NCBI RefSeq assembly: GCF_004569505.1
Contig: NZ_SPPK01000006.1
Span: 1-64,000 of the forward strand
Direction: 5' to 3'
DNA from: Dysgonomonas mossii
GTDB lineage: Bacteria; Bacteroidota; Bacteroidia; Bacteroidales; Dysgonomonadaceae
Length of the DNA stretch: 64,000 nt
The translations under genes were made by a program, and so were the position numbers. The notes below the pieces were generated by a model. It worked only from the letters and a program-made list of their open reading frames with translations. It made no database searches and was not told where the DNA came from. Within the stretch, counting starts at the first letter, position 1, and each line of letters starts with the position of its first letter. Positions 24,785 through 35,786 of the stretch are shown piece by piece.

Positions 24785-26266
24785 ATGGCAAAAGAACTTA
24801 AAGAACTGACACCTCGAAGTCAAGATTACAGTCAGTGGTATCTCGATTTGGTATTAAAAGCAGATTTAGCAGAAAACTCTGCTGTACGCGGATGTATGGT
24901 GATAAAGCCATACGGCTATGCGATTTGGGAAAAAATGCAACGTCAATTAGACGATATGTTCAAAGAAACAGGACACATGAATGCTTATTTCCCGCTTTTC
25001 ATCCCCAAGTCATTTTTGAGTAAAGAGGCTGACCATGTTGAAGGTTTTGCTAAAGAATGTGCTGTTGTAACTCACTACCGTCTAAAAAATGATCCCGACG
25101 GAAAAGGAGTAATAGTTGACCCTGATGCAAAATTGGAAGAAGAACTTATTGTTCGTCCAACTTCCGAAACGATTATCTGGAATACGTACCGTAATTGGAT
25201 ACAATCATATAGAGATCTGCCTATCTTGGTTAATCAATGGGCAAATGTTGTACGTTGGGAGATGCGTACCCGTTTATTCCTGCGTACCGCAGAATTCTTG
25301 TGGCAAGAAGGGCATACAGCTCATGCCACAAAAGAAGAAGCGGTAGAGGAAGCGGAAAAAATGTTGAACGTGTATGCTCAGTTTGCCGAGGAGTATATGG
25401 CTGTGCCTGTAATTAAAGGTGTGAAATCAGCATCTGAACGGTTTGCCGGTGCTGTAGACACATATACAATCGAAGCCATGATGCAGGATGGGAAAGCCCT
25501 TCAATCGGGAACATCTCACTTCCTTGGACAGAATTTCGCAAAAGCATTCGATGTGAAATTTGCGGATAAAGAAGGCAAGATGGATTACGTATGGGCTACT
25601 TCATGGGGAGTATCTACCCGCCTTATCGGAGCTCTGATAATGGCACACTCGGATGATAACGGACTTGTGCTTCCTCCAAAACTAGCTCCATTCCAAGTTG
25701 TTATTGTTCCTATATATAAAGGTGAAGAACAATTAGCCTTAATCAACCAAAAGGTGGATGGCATTGTAAAATCATTGAAAGCCCTTGGCATCAGTGTTAA
25801 ATATGACAATGCAGACAACAAAAAACCGGGATGGAAATTCTCGGAGTATGAATTGAAAGGAGTTCCTGTACGTTTGGCTATGGGCGCGCGCGATATGGAA
25901 AATAACACAGTAGAAGTTGCTCGCCGCGACACGCTGACTAAAGAGACTGTATCATGTGACGGGCTGGATATGTATATCAAGAATCTATTGGATGATATTC
26001 AGGCTAACATCTACAAAAAAGCGTTCGATTTCAGAGCTAAGCAGACGATCACTGTAGAGACATACGAAGAGTTTAAAGAGAAGATAGAGGAAGGTGTATT
26101 TATTCTTGCTCACTGGGATGGTACGGCTGAAACTGAGGAAAAAGTGAAAGCTGAGACAAAAGCAACAATACGTTGTATCCCTCTTGAAGGAGATAAAACT
26201 CCGGGCAAATGTATGGTTACAGGAAAGCCATCTGCTCAACGAGTAATATTCGCGAGAGCTTATTAA
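24785..26266 (+). CDS. proS: Prolyl-tRNA synthetase (short, ProS type 3)
   Basis: Charges tRNA-Pro. At 493 aa it is the archaeal/eukaryote-like form without the inserted cis-editing domain of E. coli ProS. Class II motifs are visible: [23 protein letters not shown] with motif 2 [26 protein letters not shown], and motif 3 in [25 protein letters not shown]. An anticodon-binding domain and a C-terminal extension ending in [18 protein letters not shown] follow. Monocistronic, with its own terminator. Confidence 0.97.
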   Translation: MAKELKELTPRSQDYSQWYLDLVLKADLAENSAVRGCMVIKPYGYAIWEKMQRQLDDMFKETGHMNAYFPLFIPKSFLSKEADHVEGFAKECAVVTHYRLKNDPDGKGVIVDPDAKLEEELIVRPTSETIIWNTYRNWIQSYRDLPILVNQWANVVRWEMRTRLFLRTAEFLWQEGHTAHATKEEAVEEAEKMLNVYAQFAEEYMAVPVIKGVKSASERFAGAVDTYTIEAMMQDGKALQSGTSHFLGQNFAKAFDVKFADKEGKMDYVWATSWGVSTRLIGALIMAHSDDNGLVLPPKLAPFQVVIVPIYKGEEQLALINQKVDGIVKSLKALGISVKYDNADNKKPGWKFSEYELKGVPVRLAMGARDMENNTVEVARRDTLTKETVSCDGLDMYIKNLLDDIQANIYKKAFDFRAKQTITVETYEEFKEKIEEGVFILAHWDGTAETEEKVKAETKATIRCIPLEGDKTPGKCMVTGKPSAQRVIFARAY

Positions 26267-26293
26267 TTGAGGATAATAATAACTTATAATAGA

Positions 26294-26325
26294 AGAGGAT
26301 TTGGGGTTTCCAAATCCTCTCTTTA
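26294..26325 (+). terminator. Terminator of proS
   Basis: AGAGGATTTGG (26294-26304) pairs with CCAAATCCTCT (26310-26320), with a five-base loop and a T-rich tail. Confidence 0.85.
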
Positions 26326-26341
26326 TTTTGAAGAGTATATC

Positions 26342-26830
26342 TTAAGCATTACTGGCATACAGCTCATGAATCTCATGTATATGCAAGTGCAAGTGAGGGA
26401 GATAATTTATAATCATCTCTTTTAGAGAGACTCTATCACCTAGCGCTGTAATCCATTCATTACCGAGCTTATCAGTGTCTACATGTTTGATAATATGCAT
26501 TATGTGGAGGTTTGAATATTTCCACAATTGAACCAAGTCCTCCCAATTCTCTGTCTGATAATCCTGAATAGCGATCCATCTGTCATTATTTCCCAAGTTA
26601 GCATAATCAGGGAAAATCAATGGACTAGGCTGGTTTTGCAAATGAATAATACGATGTATATTATTAGATGCTGAATCTACTAAGTGTCCAAGTATCTGTT
26701 TTATATTTCTGTTCTGCTTATTTAGTTTCGTGGTTATCAGTCCTTCTGACAATGATAGTAGAAATTGCTCTTCGGTATTAACGACTTGCCTAACACCATC
26801 TATAACCTGATAAAAATCAATTTTTTCCAT
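26342..26830 (-). CDS. DinB family protein
   Basis: A 162-aa four-helix-bundle protein of the DinB/YfiT superfamily, whose members bind a divalent metal and are often thiol-dependent transferases or stress proteins. The expected histidines are present: GHLVDSASNNIHR near residue 48 and YLPHLHLHIHEIHEL at about 141-155. The reaction is unknown. It stands alone, convergent with proS. Confidence 0.82.
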   Translation of the reverse strand: MEKIDFYQVIDGVRQVVNTEEQFLLSLSEGLITTKLNKQNRNIKQILGHLVDSASNNIHRIIHLQNQPSPLIFPDYANLGNNDRWIAIQDYQTENWEDLVQLWKYSNLHIMHIIKHVDTDKLGNEWITALGDRVSLKEMIINYLPHLHLHIHEIHELYASNA

Positions 26831-27179
26831 TTCTTTAATTCATTAAGGATAATAAATAATATTCTATATTATCTGTAAGCAGAAAACGATGTAAAGATAA
26901 GTTCTTTCACCTTACTGAAAAGTATTTTATTAATTATATCATAAAAAATATGGCTAAAAAAGAACAGTCTTTCAATCATTAACCTTAATTAACACCAGTA
27001 ATAAACGACTAATTTACAAACATATATACACAAAACATACTTCTATGCATAACATAGTACTAAAAATAGACTAACTTTTTTGTAACTATTCGATAGTTGA
27101 CAACGTCATATATATAGAAAGCGCTTTTAAAAACAAAATTTCGATCTATTAACAAGGTAACAATTTAAAAGATACCGAC
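26831..27179. other. 349-nt intergenic region with the DUF3836 promoter
   Basis: No gene seen. The right part contains an ECF-like promoter and an AAAGCGCTTT palindrome also found ahead of the second DUF3836 gene. The left 230 nt are AT-rich with no recognisable element. Confidence 0.5.
27081..27128 (+). promoter_or_regulatory. ECF-type promoter and palindrome of DUF3836 gene 1
   Basis: TGTAAC (27081-27086), exactly 17 nt, CGTC (27104-27107), which fits the general ECF sigma factor layout. About 10 nt downstream, near the expected transcription start, is AAAGCGCTTT (27118-27127). The same boxes, spacing and palindrome occur ahead of the paralogue at 48057-48482. No TAnnTTTG box is present. 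Confidence 0.6.
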
Positions 27180-27629
27180 ATGAAAGCAATATTTTTAACA
27201 ACAGTTTTGGCAACGCTATTTTCATTCTCTAATATATATGCAGGAAATTCAAAAGACAAAGTATATAGCAATATTGAAACCACTAAATACGGTTGCACAA
27301 AAGAATATACAACAGTAGACGGAACTTCATTAGAAGCTTTGAAGAAAGCTGTATTTGTCTACGATACAAAAAACAATCTGAAGGAAAAAACATATTACAA
27401 ATGGAGTTCTCAAGGATGGGTTGGAACTTATAAATATGTATATGAATACAATTCGGATGGAAGCAAAGTGGCCAATCTTATCTTCACCAAATGGGATAAA
27501 AATATGGCAACATGGTCTACCAAATCGCAGCATCTAATACACGTATATGATGATGCGAGCGGAAAACTATTAACAGTTAAGCAAGTTCAAGTAAACAATA
27601 ATTCCAGTGGTCTTATTGCTAATAAATAA
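27180..27629 (+). CDS. DUF3836 family secreted protein, paralogue 1
   Basis: A 149-aa exported protein with a signal peptide ending near IYAG (about 21). The rest is a strand-rich repeat-like domain with aromatic pairs (FVYDTKNNLKEKTYYKWSSQGW, YVYEYNSDG, STKSQHLIHVYDDASGKLL). This matches the Bacteroidetes family DUF3836, whose function is not known. A paralogue lies at 48057-48482 and shares the upstream control element. A modest terminator follows. Confidence 0.82.
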   Translation: MKAIFLTTVLATLFSFSNIYAGNSKDKVYSNIETTKYGCTKEYTTVDGTSLEALKKAVFVYDTKNNLKEKTYYKWSSQGWVGTYKYVYEYNSDGSKVANLIFTKWDKNMATWSTKSQHLIHVYDDASGKLLTVKQVQVNNNSSGLIANK

Positions 27630-27657
27630 GCCACATACTTAGAATTACTACTTTTCG

Positions 27658-27694
27658 AGTTCTGTTCCTTGCGATAAAGAGCAGAACTTTTTTT
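27658..27694 (+). terminator. Terminator of DUF3836 gene 1
   Basis: AGTTCTG (27658-27664) pairs with CAGAACT (27682-27688), followed by seven T. Confidence 0.7.
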
Positions 27695-27742
27695 ATTGCA
27701 AAAATTGCTACCTTTAGCCCCCAATAAGTATAAAAAACGGAG

Positions 27743-28585
27743 ATGATTAATACATCAGAGATAGGATTGGTACTTGAAGGAGGAGGCATGCGTGGAGTTT
27801 TCACCTGTGGAGTTTTGGATTATTTCATGAGTCGAAATATAGAATTTCCTTATGCAATTGGTGTATCTGCCGGAGCGTGTAATGGACTTTCTTTTATCTC
27901 TAAGCAACAAGGAAGAGCTAAATATAGCAATATAGACCTTCTGGCTAAGTATAAATATATAGGGCTTAAACACTATATAAAGAAACGCAATATCATGGAC
28001 TTCGATTTACTGTTCCATGAGTTTCCTGAAAATATTATACCCTACGATTATCAGACTTACTTTTCCTCCCCATCACGGTTTGAAATGGTAACGTCCAATT
28101 GCCTTACAGGGCAAGCAGAGTACTTAGAAGAGAAATCGAATAAGGAAAGGGTTATAGATATTGTAAAAGCATCCAGCAGTTTACCTATTATGTGCCCTAT
28201 AGCGTATGTAGATGATATCCCTATGCTTGATGGAGGCATCTGCGACTCAATCCCTGTTAACAGGGCAATAGATCAGGGTTATAAAAAAAACATAGTAATC
28301 CTTACACGCAACAAGGGATACAGAAAAGAAAGCAAGGATATAAAAATACCATCTTTCATTTACCGGAAATATCCGGCTATGCGTGAGGCTTTAAGTAACA
28401 GAAATAGTCTTTATAATTCTCAATTGGATTTGATAGAAAAGCTTGAGGAGGAAGGATCTGTATTTGTTATCAGACCACAAAAACCGATCATTGTAGATCG
28501 TATAGAAAAAGATATAAACAAACTCACAGCACTCTACGAAGAGGGCTATGAGTGTGGTATGTCTATTGAGAAGATGAACCTTTAA
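27743..28585 (+). CDS. Patatin-like phospholipase family protein
   Basis: Ser-Asp dyad hydrolase of the patatin family, close to the E. coli YjjU type. The oxyanion loop is LEGGGMRGVF (11-20), the nucleophile Ser42 sits in GVSAGAC, and the Asp163 in DGG (MLDGGICDS). It has no signal peptide, so action on inner-membrane lipids or acyl esters is likely. At 280 aa it is full length. Its stop codon directly abuts the stop of the convergent pepE gene with no terminator between. Confidence 0.9.
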   Translation: MINTSEIGLVLEGGGMRGVFTCGVLDYFMSRNIEFPYAIGVSAGACNGLSFISKQQGRAKYSNIDLLAKYKYIGLKHYIKKRNIMDFDLLFHEFPENIIPYDYQTYFSSPSRFEMVTSNCLTGQAEYLEEKSNKERVIDIVKASSSLPIMCPIAYVDDIPMLDGGICDSIPVNRAIDQGYKKNIVILTRNKGYRKESKDIKIPSFIYRKYPAMREALSNRNSLYNSQLDLIEKLEEEGSVFVIRPQKPIIVDRIEKDINKLTALYEEGYECGMSIEKMNL

Positions 28586-29296
28586 TCACTTCTTTAGTAG
28601 AAAACTGAAATCATCACCTGTTTTCAATTCTCTTGGTTCTTCTCCATATTTGAATATACGTGCTGTCTTTTTTCCGATAAGTTTCAAGTCATCGCCTTCA
28701 AGGTTCAGCATAGAGCCTTCTCGCAGTCCGACAACATATATGTCCTGGTTTTCTGTAATAAATTCCCTGATACGATCTTCACGTGTTTCACCTCCATGAT
28801 TTTCGGGATGTGTATCGAGATAATGTGGGTTTATTTGAAAAGGGACTAGGTTCGCCACATCAAATCCTTTTGGGTCGATGATCGGCATATCGTTTGTTGT
28901 TCGCAATGTAGGACAAGCCACATTTGAACCCGCACTCCACCCTATATATGGAACTCCTTGTTTTGCTCTTTTACGAATAAGCTCTATAATCTTATTATCA
29001 CGCATCATGCGGACAAGCTTCCATGTATTACCGCCTCCTACTACAATAGCCTCTGCTTCTTCAACTGCCTTTACAGGATCGTCGTAGTGATGAATGCTAA
29101 CAACACTATGCCCTATTTCTTTGAAACGATCGTTGACTTTCTTCTCATATTCATCGTAGGAAAAAGTAACCGCAGCATAAGGAATAAATAATGCTTTTAC
29201 AGGTTTTTCACCTAAAAACTCTTTAATGTTATACTTCGGATAGTCTAAATACGCCTCTCCCGGATTTGTTGAATTGCTGATAAGTAATAATCTCAT
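28586..29296 (-). CDS. pepE: Dipeptidase E (peptidase S51)
   Basis: Cytoplasmic alpha-aspartyl dipeptidase, 236 aa. The nucleophile Ser121 lies in IGWSAGSN, with Asp136 and His158 (PHYLDTHPENHGGETR region) completing the set known from E. coli PepE. The glycine-rich VVGGGNTWKL loop is at 86-95. It is convergent and abutting with the patatin gene and ends in TGA. A consensus promoter sits 23 nt upstream. Confidence 0.94.
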   Translation of the reverse strand: MRLLLISNSTNPGEAYLDYPKYNIKEFLGEKPVKALFIPYAAVTFSYDEYEKKVNDRFKEIGHSVVSIHHYDDPVKAVEEAEAIVVGGGNTWKLVRMMRDNKIIELIRKRAKQGVPYIGWSAGSNVACPTLRTTNDMPIIDPKGFDVANLVPFQINPHYLDTHPENHGGETREDRIREFITENQDIYVVGLREGSMLNLEGDDLKLIGKKTARIFKYGEEPRELKTGDDFSFLLKK

Positions 29297-29318
29297 AATG
29301 CACTTTTTTGTATTTATA

Positions 29319-29349
29319 CAAATATATTAGTTTTTATGATAACTGACAA
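29319..29349 (-). promoter_or_regulatory. pepE promoter
   Basis: Minus-strand TTG (29347-29349), 20 nt, TAtaTTTG (29319-29326), with the start codon 22 nt below the box. Confidence 0.7.
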
Positions 29350-29432
29350 TGGAGGTTTTCTTCATCTGTTGTATCGTAGAGCTATCAATATTCAAAAGGA
29401 TAAGAGCTAAAAAACATTAGAATATCTATTCT

Positions 29433-30464
29433 TTACTTTCCCTTTTTCCAGTTTTCATAGTCTTTGATGAAACCCCTACACATCCAATTAGCCAAAGCCT
29501 GCCTGTTATCTGATTGTAAAAAGCGACGCTGGTCGAAACTATTCTGAATATTGCCAAGCTCAGCATAAATACCCACAGGCAGAGTTTTATCAAGAACGTA
29601 TAAGGTTCGTGTACTTACTGTTCCGGTAAAGCCTCTATCCGGCTGATGCTTGTCATAATGATCACTGAAAGTCTCACGCATTGTATTCGCAAGTTTTTTA
29701 CCCGCAGTACTATTCTTTGAGTAATAGAAAAATACATCTAATTGCTGTTTCTGACTTCTGCTATCCAAATGGATAAAAACAGATCTTTTATATTTTGCTT
29801 TCGAACGCTTACTCAAGCTATTGATTTTATCTGTTCGTTGTTTCAACCGGGCAATCTGGTTCAAAGGGATAGTAGCCCCCATACATGTTTCACGCTTACT
29901 GTTCGATAAATAACGGTCATCCCTTATACCATCCTCTGCATCTTGAATAATCATATATACTGAAGCTCCTTCTTCCATCAAGTTGCGTGCAAGCCTAAGC
30001 GTTATATCATAAGCGTATTCATCTTCGCAAAGCTCATAACCGTCTACCTCTGCCATTGCTCCGGGGTCGGGTCCTCCGTGCCCACTGGATAAGAAGAAAC
30101 AAGCACCTTTTAGCTTATCTGATTTAATCGTATATTCCGCATATTTTTCTCCAAAAAGCTTATTCTCCGTTTTTTTACCCATTTGACCAGAATCCGAAAC
30201 TTCGTTCTCTGTTTTTTTCGTATTATTCTTATCCGTTTCAGGTAATAGATACGAAACATCCTTCAATAGAGAATTTTCTTTACCGAACTTTCCTTTATTC
30301 AACTCCAGAAACTTATTAAGATTATCTGTCCCTGTGCGTTTGTTTCTTCTCAGAAAAGCATGTATACCTTCACCATTACGAGGTGTATCTTTTTCACTTT
30401 GAGAATAAACGGAGACACTTGATATTATAAGTATTGAAAAGATTATAAGTCGAATATATTTCAT
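29433..30464 (-). CDS. N-acetylmuramoyl-L-alanine amidase (Amidase_3)
   Basis: Exported zinc amidase that cuts the amide bond between MurNAc and the stem peptide, for cell separation or wall turnover. A signal peptide covers about 1-21. A low-complexity linker follows, then the amidase domain from about 120. The zinc ligand His lies in LSSGHGG, a Glu in ELCEDEYAY, His in VFIHLDSR and the catalytic Glu in YAELGNIQNSFDQR. 343 aa. No PG-binding domain is seen. It stands alone between pepE and eno. Confidence 0.9.
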   Translation of the reverse strand: MKYIRLIIFSILIISSVSVYSQSEKDTPRNGEGIHAFLRRNKRTGTDNLNKFLELNKGKFGKENSLLKDVSYLLPETDKNNTKKTENEVSDSGQMGKKTENKLFGEKYAEYTIKSDKLKGACFFLSSGHGGPDPGAMAEVDGYELCEDEYAYDITLRLARNLMEEGASVYMIIQDAEDGIRDDRYLSNSKRETCMGATIPLNQIARLKQRTDKINSLSKRSKAKYKRSVFIHLDSRSQKQQLDVFFYYSKNSTAGKKLANTMRETFSDHYDKHQPDRGFTGTVSTRTLYVLDKTLPVGIYAELGNIQNSFDQRRFLQSDNRQALANWMCRGFIKDYENWKKGK

Positions 30465-30624
30465 ATGTCACTAAACTTAGCCGGAACGGCAGTAAGAAAT
30501 TTTGGAGTTGGTAAAGATACTAAGATTTCGCCAAAGATTCGGTCGAATGAGAATTTTGTTGTAGACGATAGTCTCTATCAAGGAGAGAAAACTAAAATAT
30601 ATAGATACAAAAGAAAGCAAACAA

Positions 30625-30656
30625 ATAAAGGCTATCCCTATCGGAACAGCCTTTAT
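30625..30656 (-). terminator. Terminator of eno
   Basis: ATAAAGGCT (30625-30633) pairs with AGCCTTTAT (30648-30656), with an inner TCC/GGA pair and a T-rich minus-strand tail. Confidence 0.65.
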
Positions 30657-30676
30657 AATATCAAGAAGTTTTCTTC

Positions 30677-32086
<1,410 letters not shown>

Positions 32087-32307
32087 TTATGCTTTTTAGC
32101 AACTCATATCTCCAAAACTAAAAAGAATAATAAATATACAAAATAAACCTCAGACCTCTAAATAATTCGTTGACCTTTTAGGTTTTTATCACATCTACCC
32201 ACCATTGAAATAAGTCTAAAACGTACTCCTATTTCAAATATGTTTTATAAATTGCATTGGTTTTCCGAAACCGTTTACCTATACTGATCACTAAAAAGCT
32301 AAATACT

Positions 32308-35133
32308 ATGTTACCTGATAATTATCAGCAACTGAAAAAAGAATTATCTAAAACAATTCCGTCGAAACGAATTATTACCAATCCTCTACAACTATTAGCA
32401 TACGGTACTGATGCAAGTTTTTATCGTCTGATTCCTAAAATAGTAGTACAGGTACATACAGAAGAAGAGGCTGTAGAAGTAATACGTCAGACAGGAAAAC
32501 TCAATATTCCGGTTACATATCGGGCAGCAGGCACAAGCCTTTCGGGGCAAGCGATAACCGACTCGGTGCTGATGGTAGCAACACACGAATGGCGAAAATA
32601 TACGATTCTTGATGATGAAGCTTTAAAGATAAAACTACAGCCCGGAATAACAGGAGCAAGAGCAAATATTCACCTACAGCCATTTGGTCGTAAGATAGGT
32701 CCCGATCCGGCATCTATCAATGCCGCAATGATCGGGGGTATAGCCGCGAACAATGCGAGCGGAATGTGCTGTGGTACAGATCAGAACTCATACAAAACAA
32801 TTGCAGATATCCGCATCGTCCTCTATGACGGTACTATCCTGGATACTTCGGATGAAAAAAGTAAATTGGATTTCACTGAAAAACATCCTGAAATTATCCG
32901 TGAAATAGAAAAACTTAGAGATAAAATAAAAGCTGACAATACGCTTACAGAGCGTATTAAACAAAAGTATAAAATAAAGAACACGACAGGATATAGCATA
33001 AATGCATTAGTAGATTATGAAGATCCTTTCGATATCATTAAGCACCTGATGATTGGTTCGGAGGGGACACTGGCTTTCACCTCCGATATAACCTACCATA
33101 CGGTTGTTGATGAAAAACATAAAGCTTGTACTCTAATGATCTTTGAAACCATAGAGAAAGCCTGTGAAGTAGTTCCTATGCTCAAAAAGACACCTGTGTC
33201 TGCAGTAGAATTACTCGATAGAGACTCTATACGATCTATCGAAGACGATCCGGAAGCTCCTTCGTATTTTCGGACATTACCCGAAACAGCCTGTTTGCTG
33301 CTGGTAGAAATACAAGCCAACGAACAACTCGAAATGAATGAAAAAGAGGCTATCATCCGCAAGGCAATTGAACCATATCCCACAATACAACCATATAAAT
33401 TTACATCTGATCGTAAAGAATATAATTTTAACTGGAAAGCTCGTAAAGGGCTTCTGTCCTCCATTGGAGGCCTACGAAAAACAGGAACAACATGTCTTAT
33501 AGAAGACGTTGCGTTTCCAATAGATAGACTGGGAGATGCATGTGTGGCTTTAAAAGATTTATTCAAGCGTTTAGGATATACTGATGCCGTGTTATACGGA
33601 CATGCCCTCGACGGCAACTTCCATATCGTATTCTCTCAGGACTTCAACAGTACAAGCGAGGTACAGAAGTATGCAGATATGATGGACGAACTGGCCGACA
33701 TTGTTGTCAATAAGTTTGATGGTTCGTTAAAAGCTGAGCATGGGACAGGGCGTAACATGGCTCCTTTTGTAGAAAAAGAATGGGGAGAAGCGGCTTATAA
33801 GATCATGCTCAAGATTAAAGATATTTTTGATCCTCATAAACTTATAAATCCGGGTGTAATCATCAACGAGAATCCCAAGATACATCTTGAGAATCTGAAA
33901 CCTCTTCCTGCAGCAAATGAGATAATAGATAAATGTATGGAATGTGGCTTTTGTGAACCAAACTGTGTTGCTGAAGGGCTAACCTTATCGCCACGCCAAC
34001 GTATCGTGATTGCTCGAGAGATATCAAGACTAAAAGCATTCGGAGAAGATCCTTCACGATTGAAGCAAATGCTGAATGACGCGAAGTATTATTCAGACGA
34101 GACGTGTGCTACAGATGGATTATGTGGCTTGGTTTGTCCTGTAAAAATAGATACTGGCAAATTTATCAAGCATGTCCGACATGAAGAAGCATCGGACACT
34201 GCAAAAAAAGTAGCATCTTATATCGGCAACCGCATGGCCGGGACTACCTCGGCAGCAAGAGGAGGACTTAATTTTGTTCACTTCGTCCATTCTATATTAG
34301 GCGATACACTGATGGGTGGAATCGCTTCTACGATGAGAACCTTATCTCTAAAAACGATTCCGAAATGGAATAAGGATATGCCTAAGGGAGCGAACAAGAT
34401 AAAGGATATGGTAATAAATGAAGGACAGGTAAATAAAGTTGTTTATTTCCCTTCGTGTATAAACCGTTCGATGGGCAAATCAAACGGCTATGAAAAGGGC
34501 GATGTCGAATTGACAAAAAAGACACAGGAACTTCTACAACGTGCAGGATTTACGATTATTTATCCCGAGGGTATCAATAGCCTTTGTTGTGGGATGGCGT
34601 TTAGCAGTAAAGGTCTGAAAGAAGAAGGTGCCCGCAAATCAAAAGAGCTGGAAAATGCATTATTGAAAACTTCTGAAAATGGGAAGTATCCTATTCTATT
34701 TGATATGAGTCCATGCTTCTATACTTTCCATGAGGCATACGAGAATAAAAATTTAAAGATATATGACCCAATAGAGTTTATGCTCGACTTTGTGATGCCT
34801 AAGCTGGAAATCAAACACCCTCGTAATATAGTGACTATTTTCCCTGTATGCTCAGTGAAAAAGATTGGCATGGAACAAAAGCTATTGCAATTGGCCAAGT
34901 TATGCTCCAAAGAGGTTGCCTTTGTGGATACGAATTGTTGCGGTTTTGCCGGCGACAGAGGATTCACATATCCAGAGTTGAATGCTCACGGGCAAAGACA
35001 CCTCAACGAACAAATCCCTGCCGGATGTAAAGACGGCTACTCTACGAGCCGTACTTGCGAAATCGGGATGAGCGAATACAGCGATATAAACTTCAAGTCT
35101 ATATTTTATCTGATTGATGAAGTAACGAAATAG
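32308..35133 (+). CDS. FAD- and Fe-S-containing D-2-hydroxyacid dehydrogenase (GlcD-GlcF type fusion)
   Basis: Membrane-associated flavoprotein that oxidises a D-2-hydroxyacid (D-lactate, glycolate or 2-hydroxyglutarate). Domain order: FAD-binding_4 (about 25-250, with RAAGTSLSGQA), FAD-oxidase C-terminal (about 255-520, YGHALDGNFHIVF), two [4Fe-4S] clusters (CMECGFCEPNC near 551 and CATDGLCGLVCP near 610), then two CCG domains (CCGMAFSSKG, CCGFAGDRGF). All iron-sulfur cysteines look intact. It joins in one chain what glcD and glcF encode separately, like E. coli YdiJ. I start at the ATG at 32308 (941 aa); the TTG at 32257 adds an unrelated leader. Monocistronic. Confidence 0.9.
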   Translation: MLPDNYQQLKKELSKTIPSKRIITNPLQLLAYGTDASFYRLIPKIVVQVHTEEEAVEVIRQTGKLNIPVTYRAAGTSLSGQAITDSVLMVATHEWRKYTILDDEALKIKLQPGITGARANIHLQPFGRKIGPDPASINAAMIGGIAANNASGMCCGTDQNSYKTIADIRIVLYDGTILDTSDEKSKLDFTEKHPEIIREIEKLRDKIKADNTLTERIKQKYKIKNTTGYSINALVDYEDPFDIIKHLMIGSEGTLAFTSDITYHTVVDEKHKACTLMIFETIEKACEVVPMLKKTPVSAVELLDRDSIRSIEDDPEAPSYFRTLPETACLLLVEIQANEQLEMNEKEAIIRKAIEPYPTIQPYKFTSDRKEYNFNWKARKGLLSSIGGLRKTGTTCLIEDVAFPIDRLGDACVALKDLFKRLGYTDAVLYGHALDGNFHIVFSQDFNSTSEVQKYADMMDELADIVVNKFDGSLKAEHGTGRNMAPFVEKEWGEAAYKIMLKIKDIFDPHKLINPGVIINENPKIHLENLKPLPAANEIIDKCMECGFCEPNCVAEGLTLSPRQRIVIAREISRLKAFGEDPSRLKQMLNDAKYYSDETCATDGLCGLVCPVKIDTGKFIKHVRHEEASDTAKKVASYIGNRMAGTTSAARGGLNFVHFVHSILGDTLMGGIASTMRTLSLKTIPKWNKDMPKGANKIKDMVINEGQVNKVVYFPSCINRSMGKSNGYEKGDVELTKKTQELLQRAGFTIIYPEGINSLCCGMAFSSKGLKEEGARKSKELENALLKTSENGKYPILFDMSPCFYTFHEAYENKNLKIYDPIEFMLDFVMPKLEIKHPRNIVTIFPVCSVKKIGMEQKLLQLAKLCSKEVAFVDTNCCGFAGDRGFTYPELNAHGQRHLNEQIPAGCKDGYSTSRTCEIGMSEYSDINFKSIFYLIDEVTK

Positions 35134-35212
35134 AAAGAATAGAGAAAAAACTAAATAGAATCACTCTAAATTAAAAAAAACTTAAAACCTATATGTGTCT
35201 ATAATTTTCTCA

Positions 35213-35220
35213 TATCTTTG
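35213..35220 (+). promoter_or_regulatory. Probable -7 box of the HYC_CC_PP gene
   Basis: TAtcTTTG ends only 8 nt before the ATG at 35229, which would give a nearly leaderless transcript. The -33 element is not clear. Confidence 0.4.
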
Positions 35221-35228
35221 CATTTGAT

Positions 35229-35696
35229 ATGAAAAGATTTGCACAAAATTTCATTCTTATAATTGCTGCCGCAACGGTGTTTCTTACCGGTGCGGGGGTT
35301 ACAATTATAAACTACTGCTGCAATTCATGTAGCGAGCAAACCCTTTTCATGACCGAGCAACATACATGTTGTTCTCTAGAACATCAGAAAGTAGAGCAGA
35401 AAGGTGATTGCTGTTCGATGCACAAAGATGTATTACACGATGAATCGTGCGGAGAGACTTCTTTCACTCAGGATATATCTTGCACCACCTCTCGTTTATC
35501 TATAGATATTGATGCCTCTTTATTCAGGCCGATAGTATCTGTGCCATTCGTTTGGATATCGGATGTTTCACCAACTATTCCATTGAGTATCCTTACAGAT
35601 AATTCTTTATATACTCAGGATAATTCTATATTCGAATCTCCACCGGATATTCCACCTCGTGAATACCTGTCACTCATTCGCGTACTTATTATTTGA
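35229..35696 (+). CDS. HYC_CC_PP family Cys-rich envelope protein
   Basis: A 155-aa exported protein with an N-terminal hydrophobic signal/anchor and then paired cysteines: NYCCNSC, HTCCS, GDCCSMH, later single Cys. It has a proline motif ESPPDIPPREYLS near the C-terminus. This Y-C, C-C, P-P layout fits the Bacteroidetes family named HYC_CC_PP, which is usually found beside TonB-dependent receptors. The thiols and histidines suggest binding of a soft metal such as copper, but this is inferred. A TonB receptor follows 90 nt later on the same strand. Confidence 0.78.
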   Translation: MKRFAQNFILIIAAATVFLTGAGVTIINYCCNSCSEQTLFMTEQHTCCSLEHQKVEQKGDCCSMHKDVLHDESCGETSFTQDISCTTSRLSIDIDASLFRPIVSVPFVWISDVSPTIPLSILTDNSLYTQDNSIFESPPDIPPREYLSLIRVLII

Positions 35697-35786
35697 TTTT
35701 TGTAATACACATCAGCTTATTGTGTACCGATCGGGTATGCAACAAAGTTTCTATTGTATTTTACAAATCAAATAATAAGAATCCAA

